Positions 17,343-26,302 of a stretch of 50,033 bases of DNA are shown in pieces. The notes under the pieces are model-generated. The model made no database searches, had not been told where the DNA came from, and was given only the letters and a program-made list of their open reading frames with translations. Position numbers and translations under genes: made by a program. Source of the DNA: Fimivicinus intestinavium (GTDB taxonomy: Bacteria > Bacillota > Clostridia > Oscillospirales > Acutalibacteraceae); assembly GCA_018715765.1 (NCBI GenBank), contig DVKY01000025.1:1-50033 (forward strand), in the 5' to 3' direction. Numbering within the stretch: position 1 is the stretch's first letter; the number at the start of each line of letters is the position of its first letter.

Positions 17343-19649
17343 TTAATTCAGCCGCAGGAAATCATGCGCCGGGATTGTCACACCGTTGACCGACGCTTCC
17401 TTCTCGCCATAATTGACATACACCAGTGTAGAGGAGTCATATTCCGTGCAGTAAACATTCTCCTGCACCCTGCTGTGACGGGTAATGCGGGCGCCGCGCA
17501 GATCCCCAAGCGTTTCATTGGCACGCGTATAATAATCCGCCGCATCCTGAAGGGAGCCGGCATAATTGACATTCGCCGCGTTTTCGGCCTCCGGCTTCGC
17601 CTCCAGTGCTTCATAGGACCAGGTATAGCTGGGGCAGGCGCCATATTCAATCGAACGCAGCATCTGTGTCTCCGGGTTTTCGTTCAGATTAATGGCCGAC
17701 CCGGAGTAATCCAGAATACCGTGCAGCAGCATCTGCACAAACGGAACCGTTTCATAGGAAGCATCTGCGGCAATCGCTGAGGAAAGGGGGAGGTTGGTGA
17801 CCACATCCACATTTTTCAGCAGATAAAAATAGCCTGTATCAACCATCAGCTCACGGTTGGCTCCCATCGACTCGCTCTGGGCGGAAATCGCCTGCGCGGC
17901 ATCCTGCCTGCTGAGATACTCCTTATTATAATCGGAATATAGAAGCTGCCCGGCATCGCCAATGCAATAGCCTGTCATTCCTGCCTTTCTGGTATTCACC
18001 AGGAATTCACGCGCCGCCTTCTCAAGCGTATCCACACTGCGCAGTGTGCGCTGGTAAGCTTGCGGCCCGACATAATCCGCAAACGGGTTCTCCTTTGCAT
18101 AGGAAACGGCCTCTCCGCTGATTCCCAGCGCTGTCTTTCCCGCAGAAAAAGAGTCGCGCGCGTTGGTGGAAAGCAAATCAACGGAAAGGAAAAGCCGCAG
18201 CTTTTGCGTCGACATACTCTCATTCAGATGATTAAAATCCACCCTGCCGCCCAGAGCACTCAGCAGCTTTGCATCCGCCGCCTGCTTCTGATTCAGCCCG
18301 CCCATCAAAGCCCCCTGATAACAGAGGTTGATCTGGTCGATTCCCTTTGCCTTCATCTGACTGAGCAGGTCTTCCGCCTGCTCAAACGTAGCAAGCTTCT
18401 GAGAGGTGGAAAAGCGGCTATCCTTCTTGGGGAGGCTGCCAATCAGATTCAGCGTCAACGGCAGGCTGTCCTCTGCCTCGAGCGTCTGTACCGAGAGCAC
18501 GCCATCCCGAATCAGCTGCTCCCGCACGGCCAGCGCCATGCCGGAATACGAGGCGTTTTCCCCGGAGAGGAAGCGGTAGCACAACCTGACCGCGCCCGTA
18601 TACCCGGAAGCGCCGGTATACTGCACAACGCCCTCCTCCGTTTTTTCCCGGGCAGACGGCGTGATGGTGAACTGAGCGCCGGCATGGTAATAGCCGGTAT
18701 CCCCTTGCGCGCGATCCGCACGGATTTCCGCCAGCGCGTCGCCCTGCTCAATGAGCACGGCAAAGGCGCTCGCGCCCTGCTTGACGCCGAACGCCGGCAC
18801 GAGAGCCGGGTGCACGTTTTCCTCCGCAGGCAGCGCAGCGTCCTGCCCGTATACGGCGAAGCGCAGCGTTTCATTGCTCTCTGCCTGCTGCGCCGTATGG
18901 ATCAAAGCACCGCTTCCATCCGGGACAAGGAGATAATCCCCCTCCGCCCCCTGCGCAGAGGCCCCAAAATACTCTAAAAGGCCCAGCTTCAGCACCTTTG
19001 CGCTGCCCTGAGCCTGCCCGCTCTGCGTCAGGGAGCTGCAATCAACCTGCGCGAAAAAGCTGCCATCCTCCAGCGAATAGGTCACAGTCACATCAAACGC
19101 AAGATCCTCTGCCGTCCGGCTGGCGGCATCCTTCCGGGCCGTCTGCTCATCCGGCGCCATCACATAGGTCACTGCCAGGCCGGTATCCGTCAGCTCATAG
19201 GAGGCCGTGCCGAACGCCACGCTGTTATCCTGACTGTTGAGATAATAGCGTTTTCCCCCCTGCTGCACCTCCAGGATTACCACTGCCGCGCGGTTTTCCT
19301 CCTTGCCGTTGTCCTGCTGCGGGAGGGCATACCACATCTTATTCTGAGAGGTCTCCTTGATTGCGACCGCATAGGTCTCCTCGTCAATATACAGCTCAAT
19401 CAGGCCGGACTGTGTGATCCGTTTGAGCGCCTTGGAAGCGAGATGCATCTCCCGCACCGGGTTCTCTGGATAGAGCTCCTGCAAATTCTGCTCCTGATAA
19501 GTGGTTTTGATAACGGTATCCTCCGTCCTGCCGCACGCGGCGAGGGAAAGCGCCAGGATACCAGCCAGCCACACACAGGCAACCCGCCTGCACACAGGCC
19601 CCACGCGCCGCTTTCCCCCGGAGGGATGCTGCCAATCCAAAAGCTTCAT
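17343..19649 (-). CDS. DUF5696-like lipoprotein
   Basis: 768 residues from ATG 19649 (GGAG nine bases upstream; ATG 19664 has no ribosome binding site). A lipoprotein signal peptide ends in LSLAAC, so the mature protein is tethered outside the membrane. The sequence YPENPVREMHLASKALKRI...IELYIDEETYAVAI...NKMWYALP at the start is typical of DUF5696 proteins, about 800-residue lipoproteins found beside sugar ABC transporters and glycosidases. The middle has beta-rich stretches and a C-terminal half with barrel-like GYCIGDAGQLLYSDYN and PSYTWSYEALEA blocks, which suggests a glycosidase-like TIM barrel. The enzymatic role is unproven. It has its own strong promoter (19711-19739). Confidence 0.8.
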   Translation of the reverse strand: MKLLDWQHPSGGKRRVGPVCRRVACVWLAGILALSLAACGRTEDTVIKTTYQEQNLQELYPENPVREMHLASKALKRITQSGLIELYIDEETYAVAIKETSQNKMWYALPQQDNGKEENRAAVVILEVQQGGKRYYLNSQDNSVAFGTASYELTDTGLAVTYVMAPDEQTARKDAASRTAEDLAFDVTVTYSLEDGSFFAQVDCSSLTQSGQAQGSAKVLKLGLLEYFGASAQGAEGDYLLVPDGSGALIHTAQQAESNETLRFAVYGQDAALPAEENVHPALVPAFGVKQGASAFAVLIEQGDALAEIRADRAQGDTGYYHAGAQFTITPSAREKTEEGVVQYTGASGYTGAVRLCYRFLSGENASYSGMALAVREQLIRDGVLSVQTLEAEDSLPLTLNLIGSLPKKDSRFSTSQKLATFEQAEDLLSQMKAKGIDQINLCYQGALMGGLNQKQAADAKLLSALGGRVDFNHLNESMSTQKLRLFLSVDLLSTNARDSFSAGKTALGISGEAVSYAKENPFADYVGPQAYQRTLRSVDTLEKAAREFLVNTRKAGMTGYCIGDAGQLLYSDYNKEYLSRQDAAQAISAQSESMGANRELMVDTGYFYLLKNVDVVTNLPLSSAIAADASYETVPFVQMLLHGILDYSGSAINLNENPETQMLRSIEYGACPSYTWSYEALEAKPEAENAANVNYAGSLQDAADYYTRANETLGDLRGARITRHSRVQENVYCTEYDSSTLVYVNYGEKEASVNGVTIPAHDFLRLN

Positions 19650-19710
19650 GACCTGATTCTCCATTCTGGACTGTAAAAGCGCCCACAAAATAATATTGCT
19701 TCTTCTATAC

Positions 19711-19739
19711 TTTATACCTGTATTCCCGAGCAAAGTCAA
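19711..19739 (-). promoter_or_regulatory. SigA promoter of the DUF5696-like gene
   Basis: Minus strand: TTGACT (19734-19739), a 17-base spacer, TATAAA (19711-19716). It lies about 62 bases before the chosen start, which supports that start over the longer open frame. Confidence 0.7.
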
Positions 19740-19814
19740 CCGTATGCGCGCAAATTAGAACAATACCAGCCCATTTCGCCGCACCGCCTCCCGAACGGCT
19801 GGCGGCAAAAAAAT

Positions 19815-19847
19815 ACGCCGGCTGCCCCGCTGCGGTGAAACCGGCGT
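19815..19847 (-). terminator. Terminator after pyrophosphatase
   Basis: ACGCCGG/CCGGCGT stem followed on the minus strand by TATTTTTTT. It begins six bases after the ppa stop codon. Confidence 0.8.
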
Positions 19848-19852
19848 TTTTC

Positions 19853-20398
19853 TCAGCCCTCCTGCGGCTGCTGTGGAAATTCTTTTTCATAGCGCGCCAG
19901 GCAATCTTCAATAATCCGCTGCGCCGTCTGCGCACCTCGCACGCTCTCCAGCGCAGTGGCCTTGCCCTCCAGCGTTTTATAAACCGAAAAGAAGTGTGTC
20001 ATCTCTGTGGAGACATGCACCGGCAGTGCGCCGATATCCCGGTATCCGTTATAGGTGGGGTCGTCAAAGGGGATCGCAATGATCTTTTCATCCTTATAGC
20101 CCTCATCCTCCATGATGATTACACCGATCGGATAGCAGGAAACCAGCGTCATGGGCACAACCTTTTCCGAGCAGAGCACCAACACATCCAGCGGGTCATG
20201 GTCGGCCGCATAGGTGCGGGGGATAAAGCCATAGTTGGCCGGGTAATGCGTGGAGGTATAGAGAATACGATCCATCCGCAATAGGCCTGTCTGCTTATCC
20301 ATCTCATATTTGACCTTGCTCCCCTTTGGGATTTCAATTACCGCTGTGAAACGCTCCGGGCGGATTCGATCCGCAGAAATGTCATGCCAGATATTCAA
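19853..20398 (-). CDS. ppa: Inorganic pyrophosphatase (family I)
   Basis: 181 residues of the soluble family I enzyme, which hydrolyses pyrophosphate to two phosphates. The active-site pattern is present: EIPKGSKVKYE near residues 22-32, YPANYGFIP, DHDPLDVLVL (the DxDPxD metal site) and DEKIIAIP. It starts at TTG 20398 behind GAGGAGG. Length is normal for bacteria. It lies 22 bases after two acetyltransferase genes on the same strand and may be cotranscribed with them, with a terminator directly downstream. Confidence 0.95.
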   Translation of the reverse strand: MNIWHDISADRIRPERFTAVIEIPKGSKVKYEMDKQTGLLRMDRILYTSTHYPANYGFIPRTYAADHDPLDVLVLCSEKVVPMTLVSCYPIGVIIMEDEGYKDEKIIAIPFDDPTYNGYRDIGALPVHVSTEMTHFFSVYKTLEGKATALESVRGAQTAQRIIEDCLARYEKEFPQQPQEG

Positions 20399-20420
20399 TG
20401 CCGGTTCCTCCTCGTTTCCG

Positions 20421-21017
20421 TTATTTTGATACCTGCAGGCCCATCACAAGCGCATCCTGAACGCCCGCAAGCCTTTGGAAGCCATATTTTTCATAAAAGC
20501 GAACGCCCTTCTCATTCTCGGCGCCAACAATGAGCATCAGCCCTCTTATACGCCGCCCGGCAAGGGAAGCGGTGAGCGCATCCACGAGCCTGTGGCCAAT
20601 ACCCCGACGCTGGAAGGGCGTTAAAATATCAATGTGCATATGTGCAGGGTAGTGGCGGGCAAACCGCCCTATCAGCCAAAGCTCCAAGCGCACCGCAAAA
20701 GCGCGGCGACGGTCTAACGCGCGTATCTGCGGCAGATAGTTCCGCAGGAAGCGCCGGCGGTACGCCTTGAAATCCGCTGCGCACAGGATATAACCCACCG
20801 GCTCCCCCGCCTCATTCTCTGCAACGAAACAGGCTTCCGGCTCCTGCTCCACATAATAGTCGCAGTACTGTAGCAATAACCGCCGCTTCTGCTCCGGAGA
20901 TGCTCCGTCCGGGAGGCCGCTGGTGGCAACGCAGATATCGCGCACTGCCTGTTTATCCTGCTCCCGATAAGGCCGTACGGCAACACACGCCCCGCGTTCC
21001 TGCTCCGCCACAGTCAC
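20421..21017 (-). CDS. GNAT-family N-acetyltransferase
   Basis: 198 residues. GTG 21017 overlaps the previous stop by four bases (GTGA), so it is translationally coupled. The GNAT core is clear: HIDILTPFQRRGIGHRLVDAL is the acetyl-CoA pyrophosphate loop (R/QxxGxG/A) near residues 129-148, followed by VGAENEKGVRFYEKYGF, the typical last strand. The N-terminal half (VRPYREQDKQAVRDIC) is the first strand and helix. The layout resembles GNATs related to the C-terminal domain of O-GlcNAcases. Substrate unknown. Confidence 0.85.
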   Translation of the reverse strand: MTVAEQERGACVAVRPYREQDKQAVRDICVATSGLPDGASPEQKRRLLLQYCDYYVEQEPEACFVAENEAGEPVGYILCAADFKAYRRRFLRNYLPQIRALDRRRAFAVRLELWLIGRFARHYPAHMHIDILTPFQRRGIGHRLVDALTASLAGRRIRGLMLIVGAENEKGVRFYEKYGFQRLAGVQDALVMGLQVSK

Positions 21018-21472
21018 CCCTCCATGTCCAGCCTGCGGATCATATCAATATGCGGGATGTGGACATCCATATAAACAGGCTCCCCGCATGTGTGAAACCC
21101 CAATTTTTCATAAAAGCCCTGCGCCTGCACCTGCGCGCCGATGTGCAGCTCCCGCGCGCCCAAGGCCTCCGCCTTTTGCAGGATCTCCTCCATCAGGCGG
21201 GCGCCAAGATGTTGCTTGCGGTGCTCCCGCAGCACGGCGATGCGCCCCGGCTTCCACACGCCGGGCTCCAGCTCAGCCAGCCGCGCGGCGGCCACCGGGC
21301 TTCCCTCTTCCAGCAGGACAAGATGCCAAGCCGTTTGATCTATTTCATCAAACTCCAGCTCCAGTGGATAGCCCTGCTCCTCCACAAACACGGCGCGGCG
21401 CACCTGCGCCGCCTGCTCATATTCTCCGCCCGGCGCAATCCATTTTGCCTCAATCAATAAAACACTTCCCAT
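21014..21472 (-). CDS. GNAT-family N-acetyltransferase
   Basis: 152 residues, ATG 21472. It resembles ElaA/YjcF-like GNATs: VRRAVFVEEQGYPLELEFDE near residues 25-44, WHLVLLEEGSPVAAARL, GRIAVLREHRKQHLGARLM (acetyl-CoA loop near 74-91), and AQVQAQGFYEKLGFHTCGEPVYMD at the end. The family's substrates are mostly unknown. It is the first gene of a GNAT-GNAT pair, with the pyrophosphatase gene following. Confidence 0.85.
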   Translation of the reverse strand: MGSVLLIEAKWIAPGGEYEQAAQVRRAVFVEEQGYPLELEFDEIDQTAWHLVLLEEGSPVAAARLAELEPGVWKPGRIAVLREHRKQHLGARLMEEILQKAEALGARELHIGAQVQAQGFYEKLGFHTCGEPVYMDVHIPHIDMIRRLDMEG

Positions 21473-21654
21473 CCTGATTCATCCTGCCGCCCGAATAGCC
21501 GCCGGAAGCACCCGGCTAAAGTCTGCCCCCAGGCGGCGGATTTTAGACAAATAAACGGCCCGTACTTGACGCCTGACGGCGGCACTGTAAACAGGATACC
21601 ACACGAGCCCACAAAACGCAACCTGCCCGGCGGAACGCAAGAAGCGGCGCAGCG
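21473..21654. other. Intergenic stretch without a supported feature
   Basis: Together with the adjoining remnant this is a 366-base gap between rarA and the acetyltransferase genes. I see no clear terminator or promoter in this part. Confidence 0.4.
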
Positions 21655-21800
21655 TTACTCTGCGTTGCCTGCACAGCGCTCCTCCTCATTTTGCTCCCGC
21701 ACAACCGCATAGGACGGCTTCACCCCGCCATAGAGATCCGCCGAGCCATGCACCCGCTTCTGGTATCGGCCTGCGCCATCCTCCCATGAAGCCGGTAAAG
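21655..21800 (-). pseudogene. Possible remnant of the C-terminus of a glycosidase-like gene
   Basis: Directly after rarA, one minus-strand frame shows strong GC-ending codon bias and the peptide VHGSADLYGGVKPSYAVVRE, ending in TAA at 21655. The pattern HGxxDxYGxxKPSYxxLRE is common near the C-terminus of family 2 glycosidases. No start, ribosome binding site or catalytic part is visible, and the frame upstream becomes incoherent. I read it as a decayed 3' fragment. It could also be chance. Confidence 0.3.
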
Positions 21801-21838
21801 CACTGGCAACTGTGCCTACGTGCCTCTTGCCCGGCGGT

Positions 21839-23179
21839 TCATTTCTCCGGTGTTTCCGTCTCGCGGTGCTCTGCACGCCATTGCTCGATGGCCCGCAGCC
21901 GTTCCCCAACGCGCGCCTCCGCCCCCTGGCCGGACGGCTCATAATACCGGCGGCCCTCCAGCTCCCCCGGCAGGCAGCGCATCGTGGTCAGCTTCTCCGG
22001 TGCGTCATGCGCATATTGATAGCCCTCGCCATAGTGCAGCTGCTGCATCAGCCGGGTAGGCGCATTGCGGATTTGGAGCGGCACCGGCTCGCTGAGCATC
22101 TCAAGCGCGTCCTTTTTCGCCTTTTCATAGGCAGTATAGAGCGCATTCGACTTCGGCGCAAGGGAGAGGTAGGTCACTGCATGCGTCAGGTGGACGCTGC
22201 ACTCCGGCATCCCAATAAAGTGGCAGGCCTGATAAACGGATACGGCAAGCTCCAGGGCGCGGCTGTCCGCCATGCCGACATCCTCGCTGGCAAAGCGGAT
22301 CAGCCGCCGCGCGATATAGAGCGGATCCTCTCCCGCCTCCAGCATCCGGGCCAACCAGTAGATGGCTGCGTCCACATCGCTGTTGCGCATGGATTTGTGC
22401 AGCGCGGAGATGAGGTTATAATGCTCTTCCCCATTTTTATCATAGAGCAAGGATTTTTTTGAGATGCACTGCTCGAGCAGCTCCCGCGTGACGCGGATGC
22501 CATCCGGCCCCTGCTCACCGTTGAGCACGGCCATCTCCAGCGTGTTGAGCGCTGTGCGCGCATCCCCGTTGGCAAAGTTTGCAATCATCGAAAGCAGCTC
22601 ATCCGCTATGGAAACCCGCAGCTCCCCAAAGCCGCGCGGATCTGTCAGGGCGCGATGCATCAGGCGCAGCAGATCCTCCGATGTGAGGGCATGGAGCACA
22701 AACACCTTGCAGCGGGAGAGCAGCGCAGCGTTGATTTCAAAGGAAGGGTTTTCCGTCGTCGCCCCGATGAGGATGATGCTGCCCTTTTCCACAAAGGGTA
22801 AAAAGGCATCCTGCTGCGCTTTGTTAAAGCGGTGAATTTCATCCACAAAAAGGATCGTCCGCTCCCCGAAGCGGCCGTTTTCCTCCGCCTGCTTCATCAC
22901 CTCACGGATTTCCTTGATGCCGCTGGTGACTGCGCTGAAATCAATAAAATTGGATTTTGTGCGCCCTGCAATGATGCGTGCAAGCGTCGTCTTGCCGACG
23001 CCCGGCGGGCCCCAAAAAATCATGGAGGAAACCTGATCCTGATCGATCAGCTGCCGCAGGATTTTCCCCTCGCCCACCAGATGCTCCTGCCCGGCAAACT
23101 CCTCTAAAGTCTGCGGCCGCAGCCGGCTCGCCAGCGGGCGCGGCGCCTCCGGCCGGTCAAAAAACGTTTGCTGCTCCAT
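21839..23179 (-). CDS. rarA: Replication-associated recombination protein A (MgsA/RarA AAA+ ATPase)
   Basis: 446 residues. Walker A GPPGVGKTT is at 57-65, Walker B LFVDEIHRFNKAQQDAFLP near 109-127, sensor 1 GATTENPSFE, arginine-finger context ALLSRCKVF, and the C-terminal tetramerisation region ending in YLPGELEGRRYYEPSGQG. It acts at stalled forks with SSB and the clamp. Length is normal. ATG 23179 lies three bases after the preceding stop codon, so it is probably cotranscribed with the glycerophosphotransferase gene, an unusual pairing. Confidence 0.95.
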   Translation of the reverse strand: MEQQTFFDRPEAPRPLASRLRPQTLEEFAGQEHLVGEGKILRQLIDQDQVSSMIFWGPPGVGKTTLARIIAGRTKSNFIDFSAVTSGIKEIREVMKQAEENGRFGERTILFVDEIHRFNKAQQDAFLPFVEKGSIILIGATTENPSFEINAALLSRCKVFVLHALTSEDLLRLMHRALTDPRGFGELRVSIADELLSMIANFANGDARTALNTLEMAVLNGEQGPDGIRVTRELLEQCISKKSLLYDKNGEEHYNLISALHKSMRNSDVDAAIYWLARMLEAGEDPLYIARRLIRFASEDVGMADSRALELAVSVYQACHFIGMPECSVHLTHAVTYLSLAPKSNALYTAYEKAKKDALEMLSEPVPLQIRNAPTRLMQQLHYGEGYQYAHDAPEKLTTMRCLPGELEGRRYYEPSGQGAEARVGERLRAIEQWRAEHRETETPEK

Positions 23180-23182
23180 GCT

Positions 23183-24319
23183 TTACCGCCCCCGCCCGGC
23201 ATCCAGATAACTTCGCACAAGCCCGGCAACCCGCTCAGAGGCGTGGCCGTCGCACGCGCCGAGCTGCATGCTGCGGAACGATTCCAGCGCTTCCAGCGGC
23301 GGCGTCTGACAAACAGCGCGCATGGCGGGCAGCAGCTCCTCCCCGCGATAGACAACCGGCCCGGGTAAATCCTGCGGATAGGCCAGATAAAAATCGCGCT
23401 CATAGCTGGAAAAATCCGGGCAATAAAACACCAGCGGCACGCCGCACAGGATTGCGTCAAAGATCACAGAGGAATAATCCGTCACCAAAAGTGAGGCGGC
23501 GGTCAGGAGCGCGGGAGTGGGCTCGTCCGTGCAATCCAGAATATGGCGAAACGTTTTTCCGCTCCAAAACGGTTCCTTCATAATCGGATGGCGGCGGATG
23601 ATAAGCACCTCATCCTCCTCCAGCGCGTTGTCCAGCGCTTCCCAATCAAGCTGTGGGTCATAGAAGCACGGTCTGCCATCCCGCTCCCGAAAGGTAGGGG
23701 CATAGAGATAGAGCCGCTTGCCCTGAAGCTCCGGCCGGCGGCGGAAGAGCGCCTCCCGCTGCGCACGGCGTGCCGGTTCATCCAGCAGGCGGTCCGTGCG
23801 CGGCGTACCAAGCGCCAGCACCCGCTCCTGCGGAATACCGAACGCCTGTGCGTAAAAGGGCCGCACCTGCTCCGCGCTGACGCACACCGCCGCATATTGG
23901 CTATGCGTGCGCCGCTCCTCCTGCGGGGAAAGCAGAGAAGGCGCATCCAGCCCAAAGCGCTTAAACGCGCCGCAGGCGTGCCAAATCTGCACCACCTTCT
24001 GCTCCTCACGCAGCGTGGTGTGGCGCAGGTAACGCAGGTAATCATCTGTGACGATCACCCGGCTGGTCAGTAGGTAATAATAAATTTTCGGCTTGATCCA
24101 CACCGGATGCGGCAGCATTTTGGCTACCACAACCCGCTCCACTCCTTCCAGCGCATCGTAAACGCACCGGCTGTTTTCCAGCAGCCTTCCATCTGCACGG
24201 ATGGTGTAAAAAAACACGCGGTTACGCACCTTCATGCGGGAAAACAGCGCGCGCAGCAGCAGGTTGCAGCGCTCCAGCATCCATTTTTTTGATAAGCTGA
24301 GAAGCCTTCTCAACGGCAT
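23183..24319 (-). CDS. CDP-glycerol glycerophosphotransferase family protein
   Basis: 378 residues, ATG 24319 behind GGGGGG. It has the TagF/TarF-type signature: QIWHACGAFKRFGLDAPS, LALGTPRTDRLLD, LYLYAPTFRERDG, VLIIRRHPIMK and SLLVTDYSSVIFDAILCGVPLVFYCPDFSSYERD. The family adds glycerol- or ribitol-phosphate to teichoic-acid-type polymers at the inner face of the membrane. A basic N-terminal stretch (MPLRRLLSLSKKW) could bind membrane. It stands alone, without other tag genes, so polymer and linkage are open. It has a very good promoter. Confidence 0.88.
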   Translation of the reverse strand: MPLRRLLSLSKKWMLERCNLLLRALFSRMKVRNRVFFYTIRADGRLLENSRCVYDALEGVERVVVAKMLPHPVWIKPKIYYYLLTSRVIVTDDYLRYLRHTTLREEQKVVQIWHACGAFKRFGLDAPSLLSPQEERRTHSQYAAVCVSAEQVRPFYAQAFGIPQERVLALGTPRTDRLLDEPARRAQREALFRRRPELQGKRLYLYAPTFRERDGRPCFYDPQLDWEALDNALEEDEVLIIRRHPIMKEPFWSGKTFRHILDCTDEPTPALLTAASLLVTDYSSVIFDAILCGVPLVFYCPDFSSYERDFYLAYPQDLPGPVVYRGEELLPAMRAVCQTPPLEALESFRSMQLGACDGHASERVAGLVRSYLDAGRGR

Positions 24320-24405
24320 AGGTAAGTTCCCCCCTGTATCATAAAATATGCAGGCAGCTTCAAGCAGGCCCGCCTAGCGCCTGCAAATCAGAAATCCTCT
24401 TTTCC

Positions 24406-24434
24406 ATCATATCCGCGCCGGAAAACCTTGTCAA
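24406..24434 (-). promoter_or_regulatory. SigA promoter of the glycerophosphotransferase-rarA operon
   Basis: Minus strand: TTGACA (24429-24434), a 17-base spacer, TATGAT (24406-24411). It is back-to-back with the lemA promoter. Confidence 0.75.
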
Positions 24435-24473
24435 GGCAAATGCTGATTCCATTCGGTAGGGCCGCCGTTTTTC

Positions 24474-24550
24474 TTGTATTTTGGGGATACTTATGCTATC
24501 ATAACCTCACGAGAGGACGGCTGTCACGTTCCCCAAAATACGCAGCCGTC
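24474..24550 (+). promoter_or_regulatory. lemA promoter with two inverted repeats in the leader
   Basis: TTGTAT (24474-24479), 17 bases, then TGC-TATCAT (24497-24502), an extended -10. An 11-bp inverted repeat TATTTTGGGGA/TCCCCAAAATA (24477-24487 and 24530-24540) brackets the -10 and the start site. A second, GACGGCTG/CAGCCGTC (24516-24523 and 24543-24550), ends just before the ribosome binding site. The first could be an operator; the second a leader hairpin. Confidence 0.5.
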
Positions 24551-24569
24551 GCGAAAGGATGGTAACTTT

Positions 24570-25148
24570 ATGAGCAGAAAATTAAAGCCCTGGCACATCG
24601 TCCTGATTGTTGTGGCGATCGTTGTAGTGGCGCTGGCAGGCTACACGGTCAGCGGCTATAACGGCCTGGTCGAGCAACGGCAATCGGTCGAGCAGGCAGA
24701 ATCTGATATCCAGAGCAATCTGCAGCGGCGCGCGGATTTGATCCCCAACCTAGTCAATACCGTAAAGGGCTATGCCTCGCATGAGGAATCCATCATGGAG
24801 GAGATCAGCGCTGCACGCGCGGCGCTCGTCGGCGCGGATAACACCGGCGACCAGCTCGCCGCCAACGATCAGATGACCTCAGCGCTCAATCGCCTGCTGG
24901 CCATTGCGGAAAATTATCCCGACCTGAAGGCCAACACCAACTTCATCCAGCTGCAGGATGAGCTGGCGGGCACGGAAAACCGTATCAACCAGGCGCGGCG
25001 CGCCTACAACGAGGCGGTAAAAAATTACAATACAAAAATCCAGCGCTTCCCCACCAACCTGATTGCGGGAATTTTCGACTTTGACGCCTATGACTATTTT
25101 GAGGCGAGCGAAGGCGCGCAGGAGGTTCCGTCCGTCAATTTTGAATAA
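24570..25148 (+). CDS. LemA family protein
   Basis: 192 residues, ATG 24570 behind GAAAGGATGG. One N-terminal membrane helix (about 8-25) is followed by a long helical bundle with the family signatures NGLVEQRQSVEQAESDIQ, RRADLIPNLVNTVKGYA and AENYPDLKANTNFIQLQDEL, and the end FPTNLIAGIFDF. The bulk is predicted outside the membrane. The function of LemA is not settled; it is commonly encoded beside TPM-domain proteins, as here (29 bases upstream of one). Confidence 0.92.
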   Translation: MSRKLKPWHIVLIVVAIVVVALAGYTVSGYNGLVEQRQSVEQAESDIQSNLQRRADLIPNLVNTVKGYASHEESIMEEISAARAALVGADNTGDQLAANDQMTSALNRLLAIAENYPDLKANTNFIQLQDELAGTENRINQARRAYNEAVKNYNTKIQRFPTNLIAGIFDFDAYDYFEASEGAQEVPSVNFE

Positions 25149-25177
25149 ATGGCGGGCTGTGTGAAAGGAGGTACGTC

Positions 25178-26017
25178 GTGAACACCTTGCGGCGAATGGT
25201 TCGCGGGCTGGCGGCCTGCTCCATCCTGCTGGCCATGCTGGCAGGCTCATCTCTCACGGCCGGTGCGCAGGAGGCCTATGAACCCACTGCACAGTTTTTC
25301 GTCAATGACTTTGCCGGTGTGATTTCAGACGATGCGGAAAGACAGATGGTGGAAACCGGCCAGGCGCTGCAACAGCAGACGGGCGCGCAGATTGTCGCCG
25401 TTACAGTGCCCTCTCTTGACGGGCAGAGCGTGGAGGATTATGCCATCGACCTAGCCAATGACTGGGGTATCGGCCAGGAATCGGAGGATAACGGTGTGCT
25501 CCTGCTGATCGCCGTGGAGGAGCGCCAGCTGCGCATTGAGGTCGGCCTCGGGCTGGAGGGTGCTCTGCCGGACGGCAAAACGGGCCGCATTATGGATACC
25601 TACATGGTCCCCTCCCTACGGGAGGATGATTTTTCCGCCGGCATGCTGGAGGGCTATCTGGCGGTCGCAGCACAGGTCTATGCGGAATATGGGATTGACG
25701 CCTCGGAGCTCGCAGGATATGAGGCACTCGGCAATACAGCGGGAAGCAGTGCACAAAGCACCATTACGCGCAGCACGCTCGCCAAGCTTTCTCCTATTGC
25801 GGTTTTCGTCATTCTTGTGCTGGTTCTCGGCATCAGGCAGCGCCGGCGCGGATTCTTCCCATTCTTCTGGTTCGGCGGGCACGGGCCGCACGGCGGAAGC
25901 GGCAGCAACGACGATAACCCCTTCGGCGGCTTTGGCGGCGGAGGGTTCGGCGGTGGAGGCGGATTCTCTGGCGGAGGTGGAAGCTTCGGCGGAGGCGGCG
26001 GCTCTCGGGGCTTTTAA
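25178..26017 (+). CDS. TPM-domain membrane protein
   Basis: 279 residues from GTG 25178 behind AAAGGAGG. A signal peptide (about 1-31) is followed by a TPM domain (about 40-165: FVNDFAGVISDDAERQM, QIVAVTVPSLDGQSVEDYA, DNGVLLLIAVEERQLRIEVGLGLEG), a membrane helix (about 207-222), a short basic stretch, and a glycine/phenylalanine/serine-rich C-terminal tail. TPM domains have been linked to phosphatase activity and photosystem repair in other lineages; the bacterial role is unclear. It is cotranscribed with lemA and followed by a terminator. Confidence 0.9.
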   Translation: MNTLRRMVRGLAACSILLAMLAGSSLTAGAQEAYEPTAQFFVNDFAGVISDDAERQMVETGQALQQQTGAQIVAVTVPSLDGQSVEDYAIDLANDWGIGQESEDNGVLLLIAVEERQLRIEVGLGLEGALPDGKTGRIMDTYMVPSLREDDFSAGMLEGYLAVAAQVYAEYGIDASELAGYEALGNTAGSSAQSTITRSTLAKLSPIAVFVILVLVLGIRQRRRGFFPFFWFGGHGPHGGSGSNDDNPFGGFGGGGFGGGGGFSGGGGSFGGGGGSRGF

Positions 26018-26151
26018 CGATTCCGGCGCACAAAGAGGCAAAATATCTCCCTAGCTAGCGCACCAGCCTTGCATCATTTCAATGAGCCGCAGATGTTCCT
26101 ATGGAACGCCTGCGGCCCATTTTGGCCTGCCCATTCCGGTGGGCTAAAATC

Positions 26152-26217
26152 GCTCCGCCCTGGCTTGCTGAAAGCTTCAGCCGCCGGGCGGAGCATTGTT
26201 TTATCTGTTTTTATTTT
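26152..26217 (+). terminator. Terminator after the lemA-TPM operon
   Basis: GCTCCGCCC/GGGCGGAGC stem (26152-26160 and 26186-26194) followed by ATTGTTTTATCTGTTTTTA. A second hairpin, GCCGCAG/CTGCGGC, lies just upstream at 26086-26116. Confidence 0.7.
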
Positions 26218-26302
26218 TCGATTACCAGTATACCGCCGGACACAATCGCACACAGCATAAAACGATGAATGAAGATCGGCATTTCAACTATAATCGATAG
26301 AA